A stretch of DNA of 64,000 nt. Origin: Streptomyces sp. NBC_01142. Its GTDB lineage: Bacteria; Actinomycetota; Actinomycetes; Streptomycetales; Streptomycetaceae. The first letter of the stretch is position 1, and each line of letters begins with the position of its first letter. Below, piece by piece: positions 44,967-53,000 of this stretch. The position numbers were made by a program, and so were the translations under genes. Under the pieces are notes generated by a model. The model searched no databases, was not told the origin of the DNA, and worked only from the letters and a program-made list of their open reading frames with translations. Location of the stretch: contig NZ_JAPEOR010000002.1 in assembly GCF_026341125.1 (NCBI RefSeq), forward strand, positions 2,907,001 to 2,971,000. The letters run 5' to 3'.

Positions 44967-45455
44967 TCAGCGGATGAGGTGGACGGTGAGTTGCGTATCC
45001 GTGGCACTGACGTTGAGGGCGTGGATGGAGCCGCGGGCTGTGCGGTAGGACCCCGTGCCTCCGGTGATCGCGAAGCTGATGTCGCCGGGGCCGGCAGCGG
45101 TAATGGTGAACCGGCCTTGGAAGGTGATCTGCCCCTCGGTCAGGGTAAGGGAGCCCACGCACTGCAGGTCGAACTCATCATCGGGGGCGGTTCGGGTCGT
45201 TGTGCAGACCTCGCCGAAGTTGCCGACCGTGGCGCTGCCAAGGACGAGATTCCCGCTGACGACGATTTCGTCCCCTTGGCTGGGCCCGGGCGACCCCACA
45301 TCGATGGCACTGGCCTGGGTCTGCCTCGCGACCAGCTTGAGGACTTTCTCAGGCCCGGGATCAGTGCTGCTCGCAGCCGATGCCGGGTGAGAGCAGGCAA
45401 GGAGGGCGGCCAATCCCGTGGCCGCGCTCAGACCGACATGCTTGAAGTGACGCAC
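44967..45455 (-). CDS. Secreted AOC-barrel/dirigent-like protein
   Basis: 162 residues from GTG 45455, with CAGGAG seven bases upstream. A signal peptide (FKHVGLSAATGLAALLACSH, cut near ASAASS) precedes a beta-barrel domain: GDEIVVSGNLVLGSATVGNF, then CVGSLTLTEGQITFQGRFTI and DISFAITGGTGSYRTARGSI, ending TDTQLTVHLI. The GGTGxYxxARG stretch is the family mark of allene oxide cyclase/dirigent-like barrels. Bacterial members are secreted and mostly unstudied; an enzyme activity cannot be assumed. It is cargo of the tRNA-Arg element. Confidence 0.75.
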   Translation of the reverse strand: MRHFKHVGLSAATGLAALLACSHPASAASSTDPGPEKVLKLVARQTQASAIDVGSPGPSQGDEIVVSGNLVLGSATVGNFGEVCTTTRTAPDDEFDLQCVGSLTLTEGQITFQGRFTITAAGPGDISFAITGGTGSYRTARGSIHALNVSATDTQLTVHLIR

Positions 45456-45938
45456 GCTGTGCTCCTGTGGGACCAAGGGGGGCGGCTCACTGACCATGTG
45501 TCATGTGAGGTAACCGATTCCCAGGTCAGCCTCATGTAGGTCACACGGTTCCGCGACTCGCGCCTACCCATCCAGGTGAAACGACCGCAGGCCGCCGCGT
45601 CCCGCAGCAGCACTGCCACCACCAGAAGGCCGACCGTGACCCGCCCGCCGACGGACGTGCGGACCGCCTTGCGGATGCCCTCCGCCGTCAGCTTGTCGTC
45701 GTTCCGGTCGGCGGTGACCGACCGGCGGTGGGGTACCGGATGCGGCACGTAGCCCCCGACCGCACACCCCGGAATGGCCGCCCCCGCTTGAGGCATCCAG
45801 ATCCCCCGGCCTCCCATCCGGGCTGAGCCCTCACTTTCCACGGTCAAAGCTCAGACCCACGGCCCGGTGTCCCCCATCGACACGCGCGATTCCCAGTGGT
45901 CCGCTGGAGCGTGGGATGGGGTGCGCACGGGAGCGATC
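45456..45938. other. Non-coding or decayed stretch within the element
   Basis: About 480 bases. The minus strand stays open between about 45564 and 45847 and contains DDKLTAEGIRKAVRTSVGGR then VTVGLLVVAVLLRD, which looks like a piece of a small membrane protein, but no start with a ribosome site is convincing. I treat it as a possible gene remnant. Confidence 0.35.
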
Positions 45939-46145
45939 ATGTGCGATCCGTCCTCCTTCATCGGCGCACTCTTCGTAGGCGTGTTGGGTGCCGCCGAGTT
46001 CTGGCTCCTCCAGAAGGTCACCCGCCGAATCTCGCGGATCGACACATCCACAGCCACCGGCATCATTGCCTGCGTCGCCGTCGCGCTCCTTATCGCCGTG
46101 CTCTTGATAGTCGCCGTCGTGCCCTACTGCCTGATGGGGCTTTAA
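45939..46145 (+). CDS. 68-residue two-helix membrane protein
   Basis: ATG 45939 follows CGGGAGCG. Two hydrophobic helices (SSFIGALFVGVLGAAEFWLL and GIIACVAVALLIAVLLIVAVV) flank a short polar loop (QKVTRRISRIDTSTAT). Both ends carry a cysteine (MCDPSS and PYCLMGL). It resembles small element-borne membrane proteins; no family recognised. Confidence 0.65.
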   Translation: MCDPSSFIGALFVGVLGAAEFWLLQKVTRRISRIDTSTATGIIACVAVALLIAVLLIVAVVPYCLMGL

Positions 46146-46352
46146 CTCATCTACTCAGCATGTGACGTGGGCTGCCGGGTGTACTGACGTCACCCGCTGA
46201 CGTCAGAAGCCCCACGGGATGATCCCGAGCGGCTCCTGACGTCAGCACGCAGCGCCTCCAGGATGCCCAGGAGCGCACGGTCCGCGTGCGCCGCGCACTG
46301 CACAGTCGCAATCTGAACGTATGACCTATCGGTGCGCGACGAAGGGTGCCCC

Positions 46353-47084
46353 ATGAACATCGCAGTCATCGGCGGTACCGGCCTGATCGGGTCACAGGTC
46401 GTGAAGAAGCTGAACGCGGCCGGGCACGAGGCCGTGCCGCACTCGCTGTCCACAGGTGTCGACGTGATCACGGGCCAGGGCCTGACGGAGGCGTTGGCCG
46501 GCGCCGACGTGGTCGTCAACCTGACGAATTCCCCGACCTTCGACGACGCGTCCCCGGCGTTCTTCCAGACCTCGATGGACAACCTCCTGGTCGCCAGCCA
46601 CAAAGGCGGGGTGGGGCACGTCGTCATTCTCTCGATCGTCGGCGCGGACCAGGTGCCCGACCTCGTCTACTACCGGGCCAAGGTCCTGCAGGAAGACATC
46701 CTCAAGGCCGGGCCGGTCCCCTACTCGATCGTCCTCGCCACCCAGTTCATGGAGTTCATCGACGCCGTCATGTCCTGGACCACCGAGGGCGACACCGTCC
46801 GCCTGCCCACCACCCCGCTCCAGCCGATCGCCGCCCAGGACATCTCCGACACCGTCGCCGAAGTCGCCGCCGGTCCCCCCTTGAACGGCACCCTCAACAT
46901 CGCCGGGCCCGACGTCTTCCCCCTCGACGAACTCGGCCGGATCACCCTGAACGCCCACCCCGACGGCCGCACGGTCGTCACCGACGACACCGCCGGCATG
47001 TTCGCCGCCGTCCACGGCGATGTCCTCACCGCCAGGGGCGACGCCCGCATCGCCCCCACCCACTACAGCGACTGGCTCTCCTGA
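46353..47084 (+). CDS. NmrA-like NAD(P)-binding protein
   Basis: 243 residues from ATG 46353 with GAAGGG upstream. The Rossmann start is NIAVIGGTGLIGSQVVKKLN; ALAGADVVVNLTNSP, GGVGHVVILSIVGADQVPDLVYYRAK (the YxxxK pair) and YSIVLATQFMEF follow, the pattern of SDR-a5/NmrA and TMR-type reductases. It could reduce a small compound or act as a redox sensor. It is 30 bases before the cupin gene and on the same strand. Confidence 0.88.
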   Translation: MNIAVIGGTGLIGSQVVKKLNAAGHEAVPHSLSTGVDVITGQGLTEALAGADVVVNLTNSPTFDDASPAFFQTSMDNLLVASHKGGVGHVVILSIVGADQVPDLVYYRAKVLQEDILKAGPVPYSIVLATQFMEFIDAVMSWTTEGDTVRLPTTPLQPIAAQDISDTVAEVAAGPPLNGTLNIAGPDVFPLDELGRITLNAHPDGRTVVTDDTAGMFAAVHGDVLTARGDARIAPTHYSDWLS

Positions 47085-47114
47085 ACCGCTCAGCCCATCA
47101 CCGGAGGCCTCACC

Positions 47115-47561
47115 ATGTCGAACAATGAGCCGGCAGTAGGCAGCGCTGAGAGCCAACCGCGCTCAGAAGCATGGAAGACGGCGCTGACTGTGCTGCAGTC
47201 GGCGAAACCGCCGTCCATTCCGGATGGGGCAGAGGCGATGACGGTCCTGATCGAGTTCCCTCCCGGCGACCCCGGTACCCCTCCCCACCGGCACTCGGGA
47301 CCCGCCTTCGGCTACATGCTGGAGGGGGAGATGCTCTTCGAGCTGGAAGGCGAGCCCGAGCGTGTGATCAAGGCCGGGGAGACGTTCTGGGAGCCGGGCG
47401 GCGATGTCATCCACTACCAGGACGGGAACAACCGGACGGACTCCTGGAGCCGCTTCCTCGTCACCATGATGTGTGCGCCGGGTCAGCCCATGCTCACCCT
47501 GGTCGACGACGAAGAGCTGGCACAGCGTCAACACCTGCGAGCTCCCCGTCCGGGCACCTGA
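47115..47561 (+). CDS. Cupin-domain protein
   Basis: 148 residues from ATG 47115, GGAGG upstream. A single cupin_2 barrel: MTVLIEFPPGDPGTPPHRHS (motif 1, with HRH metal ligands), FGYMLEGEMLFELEGEPERV and ETFWEPGGDVIHYQDGNN (motif 2, His). No DNA-binding part. It pairs with the NmrA-like gene; such pairs often handle small oxidised compounds. A strong terminator follows. Confidence 0.9.
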   Translation: MSNNEPAVGSAESQPRSEAWKTALTVLQSAKPPSIPDGAEAMTVLIEFPPGDPGTPPHRHSGPAFGYMLEGEMLFELEGEPERVIKAGETFWEPGGDVIHYQDGNNRTDSWSRFLVTMMCAPGQPMLTLVDDEELAQRQHLRAPRPGT

Positions 47562-47588
47562 CCCGCCGCTGTGTCGTATCTGGATGTC

Positions 47589-47622
47589 AAACGCCCCGGA
47601 CCATGATCGGTCCGGGGCGTTT
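47589..47622. terminator. Terminator after the cupin gene
   Basis: Perfect 14-bp stem AAACGCCCCGGACC / GGTCCGGGGCGTTT with a 6-base loop; A- and T-tracts at the ends make it work in both directions. Confidence 0.9.
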
Positions 47623-47629
47623 CGGCTTG

Positions 47630-47672
47630 TGCCTCGGGCAGGATTCGAACCCACGACACCCGCTTCAAGGAG
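47630..47672 (-). repeat. tRNA 3'-end-like fragment
   Basis: On the minus strand it reads GTGTCGTGGGTTCGAATCCTG then CCCGAGGCA, with a T-loop (TTCGAAT), weakly paired T-stem and acceptor-like end. It shares GGCAGGATTCGAACC with the tRNA-Arg copies but otherwise differs, so it comes from another tRNA. No 5' half is present. It is adjacent to the terminator above and just before the truncated integrase, and fits an old attachment site. Confidence 0.65.
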
Positions 47673-47863
47673 CGAAGTGCGGCGAGTTGGGCCCTGATTC
47701 TGCGGGTCGGCGTCTTCGGCGGAAGCCGGCCGCGCTTCCTGCCAGCCGCCGCAGTTCCCCGTGACTCCCCGCCTGATCCGGCACGGCTGTGGGGAACATG
47801 CCGCGTCCGCACACGGCCTTCTCCCACCTTCCCAGGCACCCGGGCCCCGGCTCAGGCTGGGGC

Positions 47864-48796
47864 CCATACCTGGGAGCGAAGCGGCTGGACAAGCTCAGTG
47901 TGCGGGACGTACGCGAGTGGCTGACCAAGCTGGCAACCGTCTGCCAGTGCTGCGCCCAGGGCAAGGACGCCAAAAGGGCACCCACCCGCCGGAAGTGCTG
48001 CGCGGTCGGGGACTGCTGCGAGTCGTACCCGTCCCGCCGGGTGATCCAAGGTTCCCGCGAGGCTCTGCGAGCCGCTCTCACCCATGTGGCCTCCGAAGAG
48101 GAGATCAACAAGAATGTCGCCTCTCTGGTGAAGGTCCCCAAGCCGCGTCGCCGCAGGATCAAGCCGTGGTCCGTCGCCGAGGCGGGGCAGTTCCTGACCG
48201 ATGCCACCGCCCGGGATGACCACCTCTTCGCGGCCTGGATGCTCATGCTCTCCCTGGGCCTCCGCCGGGGTGAGGTGCTGGGCCTGACACGGGAGTCCCT
48301 CGACTTCGAGGTGGGCGAGCTGTACGTGGATCACCAGATCCAGCGAGCCGGGCGTCAGATCCTCCACCGTGAGACCAAAACCGAGGACACCGAGGACTCG
48401 GACGACTTCCTGCCGCTGCCCGCGCTCTGTCTCAAGGCCCTACGGATGCGCCGTGCCCAGCAGCTCGGCGACCGGAAAGCCGCGGGCGAGCTCTGGCAGG
48501 ACAGTCACGACCTGGTCTTCACGACGAAGGCCGGCACTCCGATCGAGCCGGGGAACCCGACCCGGATGTTCGCCCTGCGCGCTCGCCGTGCCGGCCTTCG
48601 CGTGATCCCGCTGCGGAACACCCGGCACACCTGCAGCTCTCTCCTGGTCGCCCTCAAGGTCCACCCGAAGGTGGCGCAGCGCATCCTGCGGCACTCGCAG
48701 ATCGCCATGACGATGGAGGTATACGCCGAAGCGAGCGAGGAAGCAGTACGCGCCGCGATCGGCAAGCTGTCGGACGCCATGGGCGAGACCGGCTGA
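47864..48796 (+). pseudogene. Truncated tyrosine recombinase (phage/ICE integrase)
   Basis: The frame becomes protein-like at YLGAKRLDKLSVRDVREWLTKLA, the end of the core-binding domain. The arm-type N-terminal domain (about 60-150 residues) is missing. The catalytic domain follows: MLSLGLRRGEVLGLTRESLD (Arg I), the Lys beta-hairpin region, then IPLRNTRHTCSSLLVALKVH and RILRHSQIAMTMEVYAEA (Arg II, second His, Tyr). In the H-x-x-R box the expected HDxRHTC reads RNTRHTC, so the first catalytic His is lost. It sits beside tRNA-Arg, its likely original target. Probably inactive. Confidence 0.85.
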
Positions 48797-48833
48797 CACG
48801 GTTGCTGTACTTCGCTGCTGTACAGGCAACGCA

Positions 48834-48865
48834 AGAGGCCCCCCGGATTTCTCCGAGGGGCCTCT
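48834..48865. terminator. Hairpin between integrase and tRNA-Arg
   Basis: AGAGGCCCCCCGGA pairs with TCCGAGGGGCCTCT over a 4-base loop with one mismatch. It serves the integrase on the plus strand and the tRNA on the minus strand. Confidence 0.75.
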
Positions 48866-48872
48866 CAACTGT

Positions 48873-48911
48873 GTGCACTCGGCAGGATTCGAACCTGCAA
48901 CCTTCTGATCC
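48873..48911 (-). repeat. Inner att copy inside tRNA-Arg
   Basis: The 39-bp direct repeat partner of 44743-44781. It covers the 3' part of the intact tRNA gene. Integrases of this type recombine in the anticodon or T-arm region and leave a complete tRNA on one side. Confidence 0.95.
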
Positions 48912-48946
48912 GTAGTCAGATGCTCTATCCGTTAAGCTACGAGTGC
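48874..48946 (-). tRNA. tRNA-Arg(ACG)
   Basis: On the minus strand: acceptor GCACTCG with CGAGTGC and discriminator A, D-arm, anticodon arm TCTGACTACGGATCAGA with ACG, T-loop TTCGAAT. 73 bases, CCA not encoded. A34 is the substrate of TadA, also encoded in this window. Target of the integrated element. Confidence 0.97.
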
Positions 48947-49122
48947 TTGGCGTTCCGGGCTTTTCTGCCTGGTCGGCGTTGCGGGAACAACATTACATGA
49001 CCTGCGCCGTCAGGTGAAATCCATTAGCCAAACCCCCCCTGACCTGCGAAAACATGCAGAAACGAGCGCAGGGGCGGCCACCGGAGCGACCGCGGGAACA
49101 ACGCGGGAACCGCACGGAAACA

Positions 49123-49154
49123 CTGAAGCCCCGGCCGTCTGGCCGGGGCTTCAG
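49123..49154. terminator. Terminator of tRNA-Ser(GCT)
   Basis: Perfect 14-bp stem CTGAAGCCCCGGCC / GGCCGGGGCTTCAG with a GTCT loop, ten bases past the 3' end of the tRNA on the minus strand. Confidence 0.85.
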
Positions 49155-49163
49155 TGATCGAAC

Positions 49164-49257
49164 TGGCGGAGGCGGAGGGATTTGAACCCTCGATGGGCTT
49201 TAAGACCCAAACCGCATTAGCAGTGCGGCGCCATAGACCGGACTAGGCGACGCCTCC
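49164..49257 (-). tRNA. tRNA-Ser(GCT)
   Basis: Acceptor GGAGGCG pairs with CGCCTCC, discriminator G, CCA encoded. The anticodon arm CCGCACTGCTAATGCGG has GCT; a long variable arm (TTTGGGTCTTAAAGCCCA) marks class II. 94 bases. Confidence 0.96.
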
Positions 49258-49461
49258 AGCACACCCGCGCGAGCGCGAGTGGTGCGTGCAGATGATGACA
49301 CAGCCCTGTGGCGTGTCACCAATCGCTGCCCACGGTACTAGGCACGTGGGCCACAGAGCAAAGCATCTCTCCGGTTGCGCAACGTCGCGGCGTGCGGAGC
49401 GTTAGAGATGCCGGGGGCGACCCCGCACCCCGGCCGGACCCGTGACTCTCCAGGAGCTCCC

Positions 49462-49911
49462 ATGCTGCGCCGCATCGTCCTCACCGCAACCGCCTCTGTC
49501 GCCGCGCTGGCCGCCGCCGTGCCCGCCGCCGCGTCGGCCTCGCCCCTCCCGCTGCCGCTGACACTGCTGGCGCCGGCGGACGAGCTGACCGTGATCGCCT
49601 CCGAGACCGGGAACAAGCGGACCACCGGCTCGTACCAGCTGAAGTGCGGGCCCGAGGGCGGGAGCGGGACGCACCTTGCGGCGCAGGCCGCCTGCGACCG
49701 GCTGGAGGAGTTGGCGGCGGAGGGGAGAGACCCGTTCGCTCCAGTGCCCGAGGACCGGATGTGCACCCAGCAGTACGGTGGGCCGGCCACTGCTCGTATC
49801 ACCGGAACATGGCGGGGCCGGCAGGTGGACGCGGCCTTCAGCCAGGGCAACGGCTGCGAAATCTCGCGCTGGCGGAACCTGGAGCCGGTACTGCCGAACG
49901 CCAGGTCATAG
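49462..49911 (+). CDS. SSI-family secreted protease inhibitor
   Basis: 149 residues from ATG 49462, CAGGAG upstream. The signal peptide is LRRIVLTATASVAALAAAVP, cut near ASASP. The mature domain fits Streptomyces subtilisin inhibitor: YQLKCGPEGGSGTHLAAQAA, CDRLEELAA, then RMCTQQYGGPATARITGTWRG and QGNGCEISRWRNLEPVL. Four cysteines give the two disulfides of SSI. The reactive-site loop lies between the two disulfide pairs (DPFAPVPEDRMCT): the order is slightly atypical, so the P1 residue cannot be named safely. It would restrain secreted serine proteases. Confidence 0.88.
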   Translation: MLRRIVLTATASVAALAAAVPAAASASPLPLPLTLLAPADELTVIASETGNKRTTGSYQLKCGPEGGSGTHLAAQAACDRLEELAAEGRDPFAPVPEDRMCTQQYGGPATARITGTWRGRQVDAAFSQGNGCEISRWRNLEPVLPNARS

Positions 49912-50080
49912 GCCCACGGCGTCCGCCATGTGCACACAACCTTGGTGAGAGCTCCCCCTCATCCGCCGTCGCGCCCATATCCGCTGCCTTTAGACTCCCT
50001 CCAGTGACAGGCTGAGGCCCGAGGGGCAAGATGAGACCGGCCGTCCGCAATATGCAGTAGGTCAGGGAGGAAGCGTCGTC

Positions 50081-53000
50081 GTGAGCAGCAGGCCATCCCG
50101 AGGCGCTGCTCGCCTCGCAGCCATACTCGACGCCCTTCCGGACGGGCTCGTACTCGTCAACTGCAACGGCACGGTCGTCAACGCCAACACCATCGCCCTC
50201 GAACTCTTCGAGACACCAGGCACCGCACTCGTCGGACGCGGGCTGCTTGATCTGCTGCCCGGCTTCGACTCCCGGCTGATCCCCGGTTCCATGCGGCGCC
50301 CGGAGGCGGCGGACGAGCGCGGACGCACCAAGCCCGCCCGAATGGTCGCGCGGCGCACGGACGGGAGCGAGTTCCCGGTCGAGGTGACCAGCGCGAGCCT
50401 GGAGGACGGGCGCGAGGCCTATGCCTCGCACAGCGGATACACCGGGGACGAGCTGCTGATGCTCGTCGTACGGGATCTTTCGGGCACCGTGGACACGGAA
50501 GCGGAGCTGGCGCGTTCGCAGCGGCAGACCGAAATGATCCTGCGGGCCGCGGCCGAGGGCGTCGTCGGTACGGACACGGACGGGCGGGTCGTGCTGGTCA
50601 ATCCGGCCGCCGCGCAGATCCTCGGGTTCCGGGCGAGTGACCTGGGCGGCCAGGAGCTGCACCCGCTGATCCTGCACTCGCGCGGCGACGGCGAGCCCTT
50701 TCCGTACGAGGGGTCGCCGCTCGCGGACACCCTCAAGTCCGGTCGCAAGCACCGGGTGCGCGGGCAGGTGCTGTGGACGAAGAAGGGCACGAAGGTCGCC
50801 GTCGATCTGACGACCGCGCCGGTTCGGGACGGGGACCAGCTCGTCGGCGCGGTGATGACCTTCACCGACCGGCGGCCGTACGAGGAGCTCGCGGAGCAGC
50901 ACGCGGCGGAGCTGGCCGCGACGACCGAGCGACTCACGACGGAGCTCGAGGAAACGACCGAGCGGCTCACGGCGGAGCTCGCGGACAAGACGGAGCGGTA
51001 CGCCGCGGAGCTCGAGGGGCGCGCGGAGCGTTACGAGGAGCTGGCCGCCCGGCACGACCAGCTGACCGCCGTGCTCGGCGAGTCGCTGCGCGGGCCGCTG
51101 GAAGAGCTGCGCGCCGAACTGGGCACGCTGGCCGCCGACCCGGCCGGGCAGCTGTGGCCCGAGGCCAACCAGATCCTGCACCATCTGGCCGCCGGATACG
51201 CCCGGATGACGACGCTTGTCGACAATGTGCTCGGCTTCCAGCGGCTCGACACGGGCGCGGAAGAGCTGGACAAGGCGAAGGTGCTGCTCGACGGGGTCGT
51301 GGCGGCGGGCGTCGAGGGCGCGATCGAGCTGATCGGGCCGGGGCGGGCGCAGTTCGCGGTGCACGCGCCGCCGATAGAGGCCGAGGTGGACGGCGCACGG
51401 CTCGCGACAGCGCTCGCGCATCTGGTCGCGGACGTGGCCGGGGTCGACTCGACCGGCAAGGCCCGGGTGGTTCCGGGCGGCGGGTATGTGGACTCGACGG
51501 TCGTGGTGGCGGCGGCGCAGCGCGGTGATGTCGTACGGATCGAGGTGCGGGGGCCGTTCGCCGGCGGAGACCCGGTGCACGAGCCGATCGTGCGCGGGAT
51601 CGTACGGGCGCACGGCGGTGTCCTGCAGACGCACGAGGTGCCGGGGATGAGCGGCAGCGCGTACGTCCTGGAGCTGCCGCTCGGCGAGGGCGCGGGGACG
51701 GTGGCGCAGACCGCGCCGCCCACGGGCGCGGCGCTCGCGCTGCCCGCGCAGCAGACCGCCGAGGCGTCTCCTGCCACGTCCCCGTCCCCTGTTGCGTCGC
51801 CCGCTGCCTCGCCCGTTGCGCCCGCTGCGTCCCCGGGTACGTCCGGTGGCGGGCGGCGGCGCGCGCGGCGGTCCTCCACGGATGCCTTCCTGGAGAGCCC
51901 CGTGGCCATGGAGGACCCTGTCGCCGCGCAGCCGACCGGGCGGCGGCGCGCCGCCCATCCGGAGCAGCAGCGGGAACTGATTCCGGCCCAGGATTCGGGC
52001 GAGGGCAACGGCGGTGGCAGTGGCGGGACCGGGCGTCGGCGCGGTCGGCCGAGCCCGGCCGAGCAGGCTGCCGCGGGTTCGGCCGGGGCCGCGAGTTCGG
52101 CTGGGGCCGCTGTCGCGTCCGCTCCTGCTCCTGCTCCTGCTCCTGCTCCCGCCCCTGCTCCCGCCCCTGCTCCCGCTCCCGCCCCCGCTCTCTCCGAGGG
52201 GTCCGTGGTGACGGCCGCCGAGAGCGCGGCCTCGACCGGACGCGCGGCGCTCGGCGAGACGGTGCCGCCGCAGGGCGTACCGGTCGACGCACAGGGTGCG
52301 GGTCCGTCGGGGCGGCGCGCGCGGCGCGGCCCGGAGGGCGGGATGCCCGAGCTGCCTGCGGCTGCGGCCGACTCGCCGCCGTCCGGACGGCGGGCCAGGC
52401 GGGCCCTGGCCGCAGCGCCGGCCGAGATGGAGAGCGGCGGGCGCACGGCGTTCGCGCTCCCGCCGGCCGAGGCCGACCGGATCCCGCCGACGGCGGGTGA
52501 GGCGGACGCCTCGCTGCCCGGGCAGCACGACCCCGTACGTACGGAGCCGGGCACCCAGCACCACACGCCACCGCAACAGCATCCCGAGCCGACGGGCCGC
52601 CGCCGCGCCGGCAACGAAGCGCAGCCACTGCCCGCTCAGGCGCCCGGTGCGCAGCCGGACTGGGCGGGGGGCACCTCGGGCGGCGGCATCACCACGCTCG
52701 CCACGGACGACTCGACGGGTCAGCACACGGCGACCGAGGACGAGGCCGCCGCGCCCGCGGAGAACGCAGGGGCCACCGGCCCCGTGCCGGCCCCCGCACC
52801 GGGTCCGGCCCCGGTGCCGGCTTCGGCTTCGGCCGAAGGGGTCCAGGACACGGGTTCCGTATCGCTGCCGCTGCCGCTGCCACTGCCGCTGCCCCTGCCC
52901 CTGCCCGACGCAGAGCAGCCCCAGCCGCAGGCCCAGCCGGCCGCCGCACAGCCGTTGCCGGCGGCACAGCCGCTGCCTGCCGAGGAGCCGGTCTCCGCCG

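Larger units (their letters stand above)
44743..48911. mobile_element. Decayed integrative element in tRNA-Arg(ACG)
   Basis: About 4.1 kb between direct 39-bp att copies, with a tyrosine integrase fragment beside the intact tRNA. Cargo: a secreted AOC-barrel-like protein, a 68-residue membrane protein, an NmrA-like reductase and a cupin. No excisionase, replication or transfer gene is seen. The integrase is truncated and altered, so the element is probably immobile. A tRNA-like fragment at 47630-47672 suggests two nested events. Confidence 0.88.

Noticed and set aside
47630..47672. Functional tRNA gene
   Set aside because: Only a T-arm and acceptor-like 3' end are present; no D-arm or anticodon arm can be formed.
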